DNA of 64,000 bases, taken from NCBI RefSeq assembly GCF_047663525.1, contig NC_092589.1:25045001-25109000 (forward strand), in the 5' to 3' direction. The translations under genes and the position numbers were made by a program. The notes below the pieces were generated by a model. The model saw only the letters and a program-made list of their open reading frames with translations, searched no databases and had not been told where the DNA came from. Positions within the stretch are counted from its first letter, which is position 1. The number at the start of each line of letters is the position of its first letter. Shown here piece after piece: positions 13,054-23,859 of this stretch. Source of the DNA: Anas platyrhynchos (Eukaryota > Chordata > Aves > Anseriformes > Anatidae).

Positions 13054-16000
13054 GTAAGAATGGCTGTTTGCAGCAGTGTTAATATTAAATCAATTTCTAT
13101 AAAACCGATTTTGTTTTCTAATGCACTTTGGGGGATATTGTGGTTTGTTTTTTTTTTCAAGACTGAAAAAAGTGAGTAGTCAGATATCCTTTGCATGGAT
13201 AACCTTGTTACATATATAAGGTAGTCCTAGATTTACAATATTTTGACGTACAGCTTTTTTTTTTTTTTTTTTAATCTGGCTTTTGCCTGGGAAAATGTTA
13301 TATAAAAACATGTTGATTACATGTTTAATACCTGTGAAGTCACAGGAGTGAATGTCTTCCTCCTAGGAGCTTTGTATGTAAAACTTCAGACTGTCATTTA
13401 TTGTGAGGCCTTTTCCTGGAGGGAGGATTTGGTATTCAGTAACCATTAAAATGTGGGGATATGGCAGAAAAGTGTTTTTTTGTTTTGTTTTGTTTTTCCT
13501 TAAAAACAATTCTATAAATGTTGGTATAATCTGAATTTGTTCATAACTCACTACCCTCTGTCTTTCCAAAGTGGAGTTCAGAGGAAGGCTTTACATTACC
13601 AAATTACTGTTACCAAATATGCTACAGTAGTCACCATTTAAAATAACTTCTCTCTGCAGTAAGCTGTAGCTCTCAAATTTGAAGCAGAGGCATTATGTTC
13701 TGTCTTATTTTATACTTTTATCTTTCTTATGCATTTTAAACTCTTTATTGTATTCATTCCTATGAGGTAGAAATGTTCTATTGTATGGTGATAATTGGAA
13801 TAACCAAATTCAGTCCTCTATGGTTTTTATATGTGAACCTACTACTACTTCATCTATAAATCCAACTAAATGAATCTAATTTCCATGATTAATGGAAGTC
13901 TGTTCATTTAGTTAGCGTTTGCCTCAAGTATCCTGCAAAACAACGATTCATCGTTCTAAATTTAAAATTTCTTTTTCTGAAGGTTTTAACTATTTCAGGC
14001 TTAGGTTGATGGAAACGGGATTATAAAAACGATGTTACAGTCCATATGAAAATACTATACATTTGTTTTAGTGCTCTGAGCACCATTATTTTTAAGTCTT
14101 TTATCAAGATTCTTTTCTATAAGTAAATTTTCATGCACATAAAATGTTGTATAATTAAAGTCGGAAATATTCTGTAATGAAAGCTAAGTTCAGCTATCAG
14201 GTGGTGCTTTTGGAAATATTCTTCATGGTTTTTAGATACATTTATTCTCTGGCTTTTTTTTTTTTTTTTTTTTTAAGTAAAACATGTGATCTCCCCCTCT
14301 ATAATTATTAAAATTAATGCCCTTCGTTCCCAGTCATCTTCACTAAAGAAGAAATACTCCATTCTTCGCACAGCAGTTTACAGACCAAGCACAGAAAAGA
14401 GAAATGAAGCAGAAATAAAAGAGGAAGGCATGTGCTTTGGTAAAATGTAGGTAAAAATATTTTTCTTCATGATAATTTTTTGTTTTTTGCTAGTTAAAAC
14501 TTGATACTGCACTGGACTTCTACCAAATTATTTGACTCTTTCCCTGTGAATTCTGTGAAACCTGTTAACACTTCAGCACAAACTTTGTAATTTTGGCTGA
14601 TTGCAATAGAGTGATTTTTTTTACATCAGTGAAAACATGGAGAAGTGCTAGCAAAGTCATTGTAAAAGGAACACAGTCTAGTAACATACTATTTTTAATT
14701 CTGGTAAAATGGGGTAATTATATGCTACAGGAACCTGTGCAAATGTATTCCTATGTACAGCGTTACTGTCACCTGCAAAAAAAATACAAAAATATGAGTA
14801 TATTTCAGATTTAATTAAAATTTAAAAATTAAAAATGAACTGCAGCTATTGACGAGGTTTTGTTTAATGGAACCTCAGTTTTCCTCAGTCCCAATGCAGG
14901 CAGAAGGGTATCTGTCCCAGCTGTTGGGAAGTAACTGACCAGTAAGGAACTACATTCTGGCTAGTATTGCCAGCTGCAATGCATGCTGCTTATTGTCTCA
15001 TTCAATTAATAGGTGATGTGGGAGAATGCTGAGAGGAGTCCAAGCATGGGAACTGAAGCTGGAAGTATTTCTGGTGAGGGATTAGGGAGTATTAAAACAC
15101 AGATTAGGAAATGCCTTGTCTTCATTAGTTTCAGTGCTCACAGTACAACCTTATATTTGTCTAATTTGCCCACATCAAATTTTAAGCTTTGTACATCTGT
15201 ACAGTGTGGACAAAGACTTGTACCAAACCACTGTTGGTTGTGCAAGTAAGCAGGTGACCTGCTAGGCTGCTTCCTTCAGACTAGGATATGTCTTGGACAT
15301 TATTACTGATGTTTTTGTTCTCATTTGCAAGATGCTGACTGAGAGTTTTAAGGAAGAAATCTCTTGGCATTTATATGGCCCACTTCCACTCTTCAAAACA
15401 CCAGAGGCTTTAAAAAAGAAGCAGAAACTGGCTGCACCATCCAGCTCAGTGCTGTCCACCTCTCCACTCCTTTTCTAGATATTCCTGAAAATGTTCTGTA
15501 AGGAATTTTTCTCAGCTGGAATTCCTTCAGATTTTTTCCTACAATTGTTTGATTTTAGACACCCAGGAAAACATCAAGAAGAAAGAGAATTATCTGCTTG
15601 TGAGCCTACGGTAGTATCTGAGCACGAGACAATGAAGCTAAAGAGGAATATAACAGAAGTGGCATCCTTAATGTCAAAAAATGAGAATTGGGAAACAAGT
15701 TCCGTTTGCAAAGCAGTTCAGCAAGTCTTCGGTACGTCACCTTCTTCCGCTGTATATGGTAAAGTACTTAAAAATGATGGAAAAGTACTTAAAGTACATT
15801 TAAAGTACTCAAAGTACTTAAAATGATGGAAAGTGGAGTAATAAAAAATATGATGTTCTTTCCTCATCGCTGTGAATCCACAGGAAGAAACCTGCATAAC
15901 TTCACTTTTATTTATTTATTTTTTAATGAATTAGTGGAGATGCAACAATGACTTTAAGTCAGTGTGCCAACTGCAAAGTACGTAAGAATATATGTATATT

Positions 16001-19000
16001 GTACTTTTTAAAAGTTACAGTTATCTATTCTATGCTTCTTCTCGGAGTAGATTTATCTGTTCAAAGTTTTTTTAAGTGAAAAGACTGTGTAATGGGTACT
16101 TTTTAAAAAATTATGGTGTGAGATCAACTCTCTGAAATACAAAATCAAAGTCTGATGTATGGGGAAATAAAACTGCACACACACTTGCAGTTTGAAAGTT
16201 ATTGCAAGCTTCAGACTGATTTTAGTGGGTTTCGAGCAACTCTGCAAGCTGGAGTTCTCTTTCCTCATTAATTTTTGCACTATGCTTTGTGTAAAAATTG
16301 AAGAAAGGATTTTTAATCTGAGGACCTTCTTTCCAAAAAGTGGCTGGACACCTCCCTGATGGTGGGAAGTAGTGAATGAATTCCTCTTTTTGCTTTGCTT
16401 GCACCTGCAGTTTTTGATTTTCCTACTAATTAACTAATTTTCCCTATTACTACCATCCCTGAGTCTTCTCACATTTCTCCCATTTTCTCCTCAGCCTGCA
16501 GGGGAAGGACAATGCACCCCAAGGGTTTAGCTTGATACATATCACTAATTATTTCTTACATGATTTGCTGAGCAGGAGTCCTAAAGGAAATCTTAATTGA
16601 TTACTCCTGTATGAAGTAGGGAAAGAAGGAACATAATACTTGGAGGTCTGAACCTGCTTTATTAAAATTAAATGGTAAACTGACATGTAAATGTGATATA
16701 AGAGGAATGCAAAAGGAATGCTAAATATTTTTTATTTTTTTTTCCCCCAGAGAATCACAGAATCAAAGAATGTCTGAGGTTGTAAAGAACCTCTGTAGGT
16801 CATCTGGTCAAACCTCCCTGTTCATGCAGGACCACCAAATGGATTAAATAGATAAAATTTCAGAATGGATAAAAAGGTTTTCTAGTAATGAACAAGGATA
16901 ATAATCCCTTGCTGTAAAACAAATGACAAAAATGAATATTAGTCTCTAAATCTCATGGAATACACAGGAAATAAGTGTTACATTTATTATGCAACCATTC
17001 TGAAGTACGTGATGCCAATTTGTACAATTTTTAATGTATTGTCAACAACAAGTAATAGTATCTTGTGTGTGTTTGTGTGTGCATGCCTCTAAAATCATCA
17101 GAATGCATTTTTGAGAAGTAGAAGTTACAGAAATGTAAACCTATAGAAGTTCAACTTGAATTAGAAAATGATTGTGCATAGTGATCTGCTTTAAATGAGT
17201 AATATTTTCCTTTTTAATGTTTTGGTTGTAGATAGTAGTAGAAGGACTGAAATGCAAATGCCTGTGTTTGAACCGAGTTGTCATAAAAATATTTGTGAGC
17301 AACCAAAAGCTGAAGGATCTCCTAAAAAGCCCATGAAAGCAAAAGTTTATTCATATGATAAAACAGGTAGGTAGTCGTAGCACCATAGGGAAGACTGTGT
17401 TCTTAGTTATACATCTACAGCTATTTGTGTCAGATTTACAATGATATTATACTACTCAGCTGCTACTCTTTTTCTTCATCCCTCCCCTGCTTTAGAGTAA
17501 GAGTACATGTTAGGGAAATGCTGACAACTTTATCTTCCATATTCACCTTATGATGGTTTGTTTTTTAATACCTGTCTCATACCAAAATTTACTTTCATAC
17601 ATAATTTGAATAATTGTTTTAAAGTTGTTTGTATTTTATAGTTAGCTACAATTCCTTTTTCTTTTAAATAGTTTCTTAAACAGTAGGTATGTTTTCCTTC
17701 TTATCTTCCAGGATTAGTGTGGGGAAAAATAGATTTTGACCATCATTTCTTCATTAAAAATATCTGTGGCTGAGCATGAAAACTGGGAGGGACTCCTATC
17801 ATAATTGGATTCTGATTTCTTCCTTCCTTCCTTCCTTCCTTCCTTCCTTCCTTCCTTCCTTCCTTCCTTCCTTCCTTCCTTCCTTCCTTCCTTCCTTCTT
17901 TCCTTCTTTCCTTCTTTCTTTCCTTCTTTCCTTCTTTCTTTCCTTCTTTCCTTCTTTCCTTCTTTCCTTCTTTCTTCTCTTTCTCTTTCTCTTTCTCTTT
18001 CTCTTTCTCTTTCTCTTTCTCTTTCTCTTTCTCTTTCTCTTTCTCTTTCTCTTTCTCTTTCTCTTTCTCTTTCTCTTTCTTTTCCAAGTTTTTTTATTAA
18101 TGAACTTCTTAATAGGGATTTAAAAGTATGGGAACATATTTTCAGTGTTTTCTAGGATTTCTCAAATTGTTTTCCATAACATTACTGAGTCTTTTGTTCA
18201 ACTGGAGTGTTCTTCTCCTATGCAAGGTTAGATTGGTCTGGTTTCTAAATGAACACTGTTTTAATGGATTTTTTAAAAAATATTTTAAATATTACTATTA
18301 AAATTATTATTGCTATTCTTTTATTTTTCAACTTCCTTTTTGTTTACTTGAGAATTTTCCAGTCTTCTTTCTTATTTTTTTGGTCTCTAGCACTTGAGAA
18401 AGCCTTTGGGCAGTAATTTATTTTTTTTTTTCTAGTGAGTACTTTGAATTTTGCTATGTACATTACACCAACTGTCAGAGTAAAATCACTGGAAAATTAG
18501 ATCACTTTTAAGTCAATTGAACCACTGTTCTTCAATTACAGCAAAATACATCTGGAATGTATGATGGTTCATTATTTTTGAGAAGGACTTTCTAATACAT
18601 GTTTTCACCATCTTCCAACATAGTATAAATCCTCCTACACCAATTCTCCATACTTACAAAGGCTTATGCAATAAATCAAAAAAATTTATGTTTAAGGATG
18701 ACAAAAAAAAATTCCAATAAAAATACGATTCTTTTTTCTTTTCTTGATGTACCAGAACCAATTGATGATGTTATAATGCATATTTTGAGACTTCGAGGCA
18801 AACTTGGCTGGCAAACGGTGTTACCATCGTGTGAATGTTTAGCTAGAGAGGCTGCTATGGCCAGACTTCAGAAATATGCACTTACGGTGATTTTCACTTT
18901 CCCTTCTCCACATCCTGTGTAGTTGAATATTCTAGAAATGACATTGGTTACAAATCTAAAATACTTATTTTCTGGAAGTTTTTGCCTCTGAAAACGATAG

Positions 19001-22000
19001 ATTTTCCTTTAGAACATCTGGATGCATAGCAGTCACTGTAAATTAGCACTTACCCAGTGCTTCCCATAGCTGAGGTTTTCTAGAATTAAGCAGAATTGTG
19101 ACCATTTCTGTCCTGATCAGACATACCAAGTACAAAGCTGGTATTCACTGTGATTACTGCTGGGCAGTCTAATCTTGATGGAGCCAAACAGGACACCTCC
19201 TGCATTTTCTTGCTCTTGGCGCATTCAAAGACAGACAGATAACTGGTTTCATTGTAATTTTGCATATACATTTTCATGACTTAAATAAATAAATAAAATG
19301 TTTCTTTCAGTATGCAAAATGTTGTGAAATATTGTGGATACACAATAAAAATAATATCTCTGTCATTTGACTTTTGATTTCATACATGGTTGCAAAATTT
19401 TTAAGAAACATTCCAGTTGTTCACAAAACTAAGATATCTTCCAGTAGTAATGAAGTATTTCCAAAATAACTAGATACCACCAGTATCTACAGTCCTAGAT
19501 CTAAAAATCTGGAAACCGTTAGATATTTGTTACTTCATGGTGTTTTTTAAGCTTAACAATGCTTACCATAGTATTTATAGATGTAGAAAGATAATATGGA
19601 GAAATGTAACTACTGAAAAGTTTGTTGTTTGTATTAAAAAGTTGCAATAGGCTAATAGGGTTACATGAAACTTTTCTCAACAAGAAAGTAATATTTATTT
19701 GCTGTTGGTAGAACTAAAAAATAATTATTTAGAGTCGAGATAATAGAACTGAGGAACTTGATAATAAAATAATAGTTTTCTGGTCAATTCACTTTTTAAG
19801 CTTATTATTAGAAGATTCGGGTACTTTTAATATTTCTTCTCATGGTAAAATCTGTAGACATATAACTTGCAATCATGAAAAATAAATTATACATCTACAT
19901 ATAAATATTTTCTTCTTTTCACAGAGACCTTTATTGCTAAAAGATAGTGGGGAATATATATATGGTCTTCAAAGAAACAAGAACAATCTTCAAGTTCCCT
20001 ACAACCCATATGATTTACAGGCTGTCTCTACAAATACAGCTATGCACAGTGAAGAATATTGGACTGTTACAGCTTCATTCGTGTCTAAGGTAGTATACTG
20101 TACAAAACACAGACAACATGAACTTGGAAATTTCCATAGGAAGAACAATTTGCTCTTCACTTATTATCATGTCCCATTCCCATTGCAATTATGTTACCTT
20201 CTTCACTAAAGAGTTTACCGGTCGCTTCTAAAGATGAGTCCCCTGCTGGCTTTGACCATAACAACTCAGCCTTTTGCTCAGGCATTTGTTTGGATCTTGA
20301 ACTGTAGTGTACTATGTGTATCAGAAGACTTAAAGCTTATCTTTAAGTTTAACTTGAAGTTTAGCATCTTTGTAATCCACTAAATATCTGCATTTCCAGG
20401 CTTAACAATGCATATCAGGGAACAAACACGCAGCCTGTATTTCACAGAAGGGTGGAACAAATGCATAGCCTGTACTTCACAGAAGGGCATACCCTCTGCT
20501 GATGGTTGTATATGGAAATCTCTAATGTTCATGCCTTATCTTTGATTTTTGTGCTCTTTTATTCTTTATGTTGCAAATAGGCAAGATATCAGCGATTTAA
20601 TGGTTATCCTTTCTTCCATCTTACCAATATTTCCTTTAAAAAAAATAATCCTAAAAACAACAAACAAGCAAACAAAAAGCAAACCTGGAACTTTGTTCTC
20701 TACCTCGGAATGAGCATCCATGGTTGGTTTAAACCTGTGTAAGGCTGCTGAGAGCCTGCCTCTAAGCCACCCTCTACATTGTTGGTTTCATGGTCAGTAT
20801 GTTGATCATTTCACTCAGCTGAAAATGAAGTAAAATACTTTATATGTATTTTATTTTTTGTATTTATTTTATTGCCAGATTAATTTCCAGTCATACTGGA
20901 GAGCTAATTATATCACCAGAAGCACATACTACTGATATACCTAATAGAAGTACTAAAAACAGTACCTTTTAGGAATATGTGCATTATGTTTCATCAGTTC
21001 TTTAATGTTTTTGCAAAGACTGGATTTTTTCCTCAATTTTTGAATTCCTTGTTCTCCTTGGTATCAGTAAAGTTTAGCACTAGTATGACTTTTGCATGGA
21101 AGAAGTGATAATTGCAAAATTTGCATAATATACATAATTGAATTGTTGCCGGATGCTAAACTTTTTGTTGATACATGATTTGAATGTCAGACAGTTATAG
21201 GTATAGCTTAGAAACTGATGTAATTACTTAGGTTAAAATGGAGGAGATGTGTTTGCTACCAGTGGAGGTACTAAGCTTTTATAAAACCAGTTTGGAAGAA
21301 GAGTATAAATGTTGGAACCTAACTGGGAAAAATGGCTGCAACCTTGTTCCTTTGCCTTCAAGATGCCTGCACTAGTACATAAATTTCATAAATTTGAAAT
21401 ATGGTCTTGATTTAAATCCAAATTGAGTTGTTCCAAAAAGTCTATAATAAAAGATCTGTTGCTTGCTTTGTATAAACCACAGAATGATTCATTCAAAACA
21501 ATTTGTTAGTGCTTAGCAGCTAATTTCTATCTCTTATACTCCTATAATGAAGTTATGTGCTCTGTAATGAAGATAATAAGGATTCATATTTAACTGGCAT
21601 CTGTCCATTGCCAGTTTGCTGTATTCTTGACAGTCAGATTCTAATTCACATTTTGAAAATAAATTATGCTAATTTTCAATTTGGAATGTTTATATCCTTC
21701 CACACAGGAAAGAACATTCTCTTTGAACAATTAAAATCTATTTGCTTAAAATGTTATTAATTTGGGTATAAGATGTGGCTATTTGCTTAACATGTTATTA
21801 ATTTGAATATAAGGTATGGCTTTCCTACCTGAAAGATATGGCAGAGGTTAAAGTAAAGGTATTTTGGAATTTGTTGCCAAAAAGTGGTATGATGAGCACC
21901 CACCAGGTGGACATGGCTTTTCACAGTGTATTGGAAATCTTTCCACAATGCTAATTCTATTTTACTCTTATTCAGTAATGGGTATTTTACCACCACTAAG

Positions 22001-23839
22001 GTATCAGTATTTACATTTTTGGTCTTTGATAGTAAGGATTCAGAAAACATTGAATTCTTTTAACAGACAGTTGTAAAATGTATCTGTTCTTTTTTTTTTT
22101 TTTTTTCCCCTAGTTTCCTGCAAATCAGAAATTAGGAGAAATGGAAGCAACATCAGTACCACAATGGCTGCGTGAAAGACATCTGTATTACAGGTTACTT
22201 AACTTGAATTTGTTTTCCAATTTCAGGTAAGGGAATAAGAAAAAAATAACTGAAGTCTACCAATTACAGTAATAATTTTCCCTGTCTTTGTATGATAAAA
22301 TGCCACCTTAATATTGTGTTAATTCCTGCATTAGTATTTTCAAGAATTACAATATTTGAAGATTACTCAAAATCTTTTTGTTTTCCTATCTAAATCATTA
22401 AGAGAATCAGAAGTCGCCTCTCCTCTCCTCTCCTCTCCTCTCCTCTCCTCTCCTCTCCTCTCCTCTCCTCTCCTCTCCTCTCCTCTCCTCTCCTCTCCTC
22501 TCCTCTCCTCTCCTCTCCTCTCCTCTCCTCTCCTCTCCTCTCCTCTCCTCTCCTCTCCTCTCCTCTCCTCTCCTCTCCTCTCCTCTCCTCTCCTCTCCTC
22601 TCCTCTCCTCTCCTCTCCTCTCCTCTCCTCTCCTCTCCTCTCCTCTCCTCTCCTCTCCTCTCCTCTCCTCTCCTCTCCTCTCCTCTCCTCTCCTCTCCTC
22701 TCCTCTCCTCTCCTCTCCTCTCCTCTTCTCTTCTCTTCTCTTCTCTTCTCTTCTCTTCTCTTCTCTTCTCTCTTTTCTCCCCCCTTCTTTGTTTGCTTCT
22801 TTTTGATTATTCAACCTTAGAAAAAAGTATGAATATCTCTAGTAACATCTTCATACACACTATATTTTAAGAGGTGAACTAATTCTGTCATTCTTCTCTC
22901 TCACATTATATAGAGTGTATGAAAAACCAAGTACCGTTCACCTTATATAGAATGCGTTAAAGCAAATTATATAGTGTGAAGTAGAGTAAAATATTTAGTG
23001 GTAAAGTAGTCAAATTCTTCTGGTTGGCTGTTATGGAAACTTATAAAAAAACATGGCAACTTAAGTTTAACTTCTTGCAAAACTAATATTAAATATTCAC
23101 TTCTTACATGTTTGTCTCAATATTTTACCTTTATTTTATTTATATGGGATATATTGTTTCTGATTTAATTTTGGCTTTCATCTAGACAATTCAGTGATTC
23201 AGTTTTGTTTGTTTTGTTTGACTCTGCATCTTATATAGGATTTGTGTGAAGTTTTTTTGTGTATGCAACAATCACTGCAATGACAGCATCACAAATTTCA
23301 CACCTGTTTTGAAACTGCCTTTTATGTTTGTGTCACATTTGACATTTAAAAATTAATGAAAGTAGTCATGGCAGTCATCGTTTCATTACATATATATCAA
23401 CTGGCAAATTAAGGATTGCTACAATGGGAATATTTAGAAGACTGAGAAGAAGATTTAAAACCTGTCCACCAAAGGAAGCTGAAACTATAGTGAATATGTC
23501 CTGCCTCTTCACCTACCATAAGCCAAATGGGGATCCTGCCCATTTACTAAATGTTCTGTGTGTCTGGACACTTGCCCTCTCCTTCTGGGCTAGGTGCTGC
23601 AAGATTTTAATGTGTGCTTTCCCCACTAAAATCCCACAGGCTGCAGCAGGTTCATTGTCCTGTAGCTTGTCTCCCAACAACATAAGTACTGTTAATGAGC
23701 TGTAGTGACAGCAGGTGTGACAGTCAATTTCACATATAAATAAATAATTATTTTTCTTGCTTCTAGAATGAAGAAATTCTTTCTGCTCTGGAAAATCAAT
23801 GCTAGAAGAAGTAAGACAAAAAAGAGCAAGTCAGTTTGA
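12886..23839 (+). CDS. DNAH14: Dynein heavy chain N-terminal remnant, DNAH14-like (8 exons)
   Basis: Eight exons join in frame: 12,886-13,053; 14,334-14,439; 15,567-15,731; 17,232-17,366; 18,756-18,886; 19,925-20,089; 22,114-22,226; and 23,767 to a TGA at 23,837-23,839. With the ATG at 12,907 the product is about 344 residues. The first part is charged and low in complexity. The later part (residues about 160-340) looks like the axonemal dynein tail: PLLLKDSGEYIYGL, then VPYNPYDLQAVS, then EEYWTVTASFVSK, then VPQWLRERHLYYRLLNLN, then a NFRMKKFFLLWK segment like the FRLWKAFxVWRxNVR stretch of dynein tails. Position next to LBR in convergent orientation, as in human, suggests DNAH14. A full DNAH14 is about 4,500 residues with six AAA+ modules; none of the motor (P-loops, microtubule-binding stalk) is seen before LBR begins. 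Either the gene is truncated or the rest lies elsewhere. Gene identity is inferred; the exon chain is seen directly. Confidence 0.72.
14334..14439 (+). CDS. DNAH14: DNAH14-like exon B
   Basis: The acceptor cttcgttcccag and donor TTTG|gtaaaa bound 35 codons plus one base (SSSLKKKYSILRTAVYRPST...). It enters in phase 0 and leaves in phase 1. A second possible donor 10 bases downstream would put an in-frame TAG in the exon, so the first donor is preferred. Confidence 0.75.
15567..15731 (+). CDS. DNAH14: DNAH14-like exon C
   Basis: Entry is at acacccag|GA and exit at TTCG|gtacgt. An upstream AG (ttttag at 15,553-15,558) would give an in-frame stop, so the acceptor eight bases further on is the one that keeps the frame. 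It encodes a charged segment (GKHQEERELSACEPTVV...), phase 1 to phase 1. Confidence 0.72.
15755..15830. repeat. Cluster of AAGTACTT palindromic units
   Basis: Right after exon C, aaagtactt-like units (self-complementary AAGTACTT) occur about five times in 75 bases, and the flanking phrase aaaatgatgg appears twice. It is probably a local tandem expansion. Confidence 0.7.
16320..16545 (+). mobile_element. Degenerate ERV LTR fragment (same family as the 46.6-kb LTR)
   Basis: The segment reads like the 3' part of a common avian LTR: a ggctggacacctccctg block, then gtgaatgaattcctcttttt, tgctttgcttgc and a pyrimidine-rich end with ttctcacatttctccc. Internal copies have decayed and the 5' part is not recognisable. 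Confidence 0.6.
16751..16846 (-). mobile_element. CR1 LINE 3'-end fragment
   Basis: The phrase agaatcacagaatcaaagaa followed by a ggtcatctggtcaaacctcc block is the reverse complement of a CR1 3' terminus. It is a short, 5'-truncated copy. Confidence 0.8.
17232..17366 (+). CDS. DNAH14: DNAH14-like exon D
   Basis: The acceptor ttttggttgtag and donor ACAG|gtaggt bound 44 codons, phase 1 to phase 1. The product is low in complexity and lysine-rich near its end (EGSPKKPMKAKVYSYDKTG), typical of a poorly conserved N-terminal region. Confidence 0.75.
17817..18081. repeat. Compound polypyrimidine microsatellite (TTCC)n-(TTCCTTCT)n-(TTTCTC)n
   Basis: About 80 bases of TTCC units, about 75 bases of mixed TTCC/TTCT units and about 108 bases of TTTCTC units follow one another without interruption, giving a 265-base tract that is pure pyrimidine on the + strand. 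It lies in the intron between exons D and E. Confidence 0.97.
18756..18886 (+). CDS. DNAH14: DNAH14-like exon E
   Basis: The acceptor ttgatgtaccag and donor ACG|gtgatt bound the exon, phase 1 to phase 0. It encodes EPIDDVIMHILRLRGKLGWQ, then TVLPSCECLAREAAM, then a short helical end. The PI-D-D-V-hydrophobic-L-R-x-K-L-G-W pattern fits a conserved tail segment. Confidence 0.82.
19925..20089 (+). CDS. DNAH14: DNAH14-like exon F
   Basis: The acceptor cttcttttcacag and donor AAG|gtagta bound 55 codons in phase 0. This is the most conserved-looking exon: RPLLLKDSGEYIYGLQ, then VPYNPYDLQAVSTNTAM, then EEYWTVTASFVSK, which match the pattern of axonemal dynein tails. Confidence 0.85.
20395..20492. 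repeat. Tandem duplication (about 43-bp unit)
   Basis: The block acgcagcctgtatttcacag followed by aagggtggaacaaa recurs next to itself with a few substitutions (gcatagcctgtacttcacag). Confidence 0.7.
21735..21816. repeat. Tandem duplication (about 41-bp unit, two copies)
   Basis: The block tatttgcttaaaatgttatt and its continuation to atgtggc is repeated directly as tatttgcttaacatgttatt, with about four differences. Confidence 0.85.
22114..22226 (+). CDS. DNAH14: DNAH14-like exon G
   Basis: A long T/C tract ending ttcccctag precedes the exon and TTTCAG|gtaagg follows it, phase 0 to phase 2. The product (VPQWLRERHLYYRLLNLNLF) corresponds to the segment before the FR-W-K-x-F-x-x-W motif of dynein heavy chains. 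Confidence 0.85.
22416..22770. repeat. Pentanucleotide array (TCCTC)61-(TTCTC)9
   Basis: Sixty-one uninterrupted TCCTC units (22,421-22,725) are followed by nine TTCTC units. The - strand is a (GAGGA)n purine tract able to form triplex or G-quadruplex structures. The array is in the intron between exons G and H and is near-perfect, which suggests recent expansion. Confidence 0.98.
23767..23839 (+). CDS. DNAH14: DNAH14-like exon H, ends in TGA (last clear exon)
   Basis: The acceptor ttttcttgcttctag joins in phase 2 to give R-MKKFFLLWKINARRSK, then KKSKSV, then TGA at 23,837. In full dyneins this position continues into the tail. Two possible donors lie before the stop (gtaaga at 23,810 and gtcagt at 23,830). 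An AATAAA (about 23,846-23,851) lies just after the stop, so the exon could also be terminal. Which applies cannot be decided from sequence. Confidence 0.7.
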
Positions 23840-23859
23840 ATGTGAAAATAAAGAATCTT

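Noticed and set aside
17743-18155. Open frames of about 115 codons on both strands
   Set aside because: Low-complexity translations of the polypyrimidine microsatellite.
22356-22820. Open frames of 135-154 codons on both strands
   Set aside because: They are translations of the pentanucleotide array, with no coding signature.
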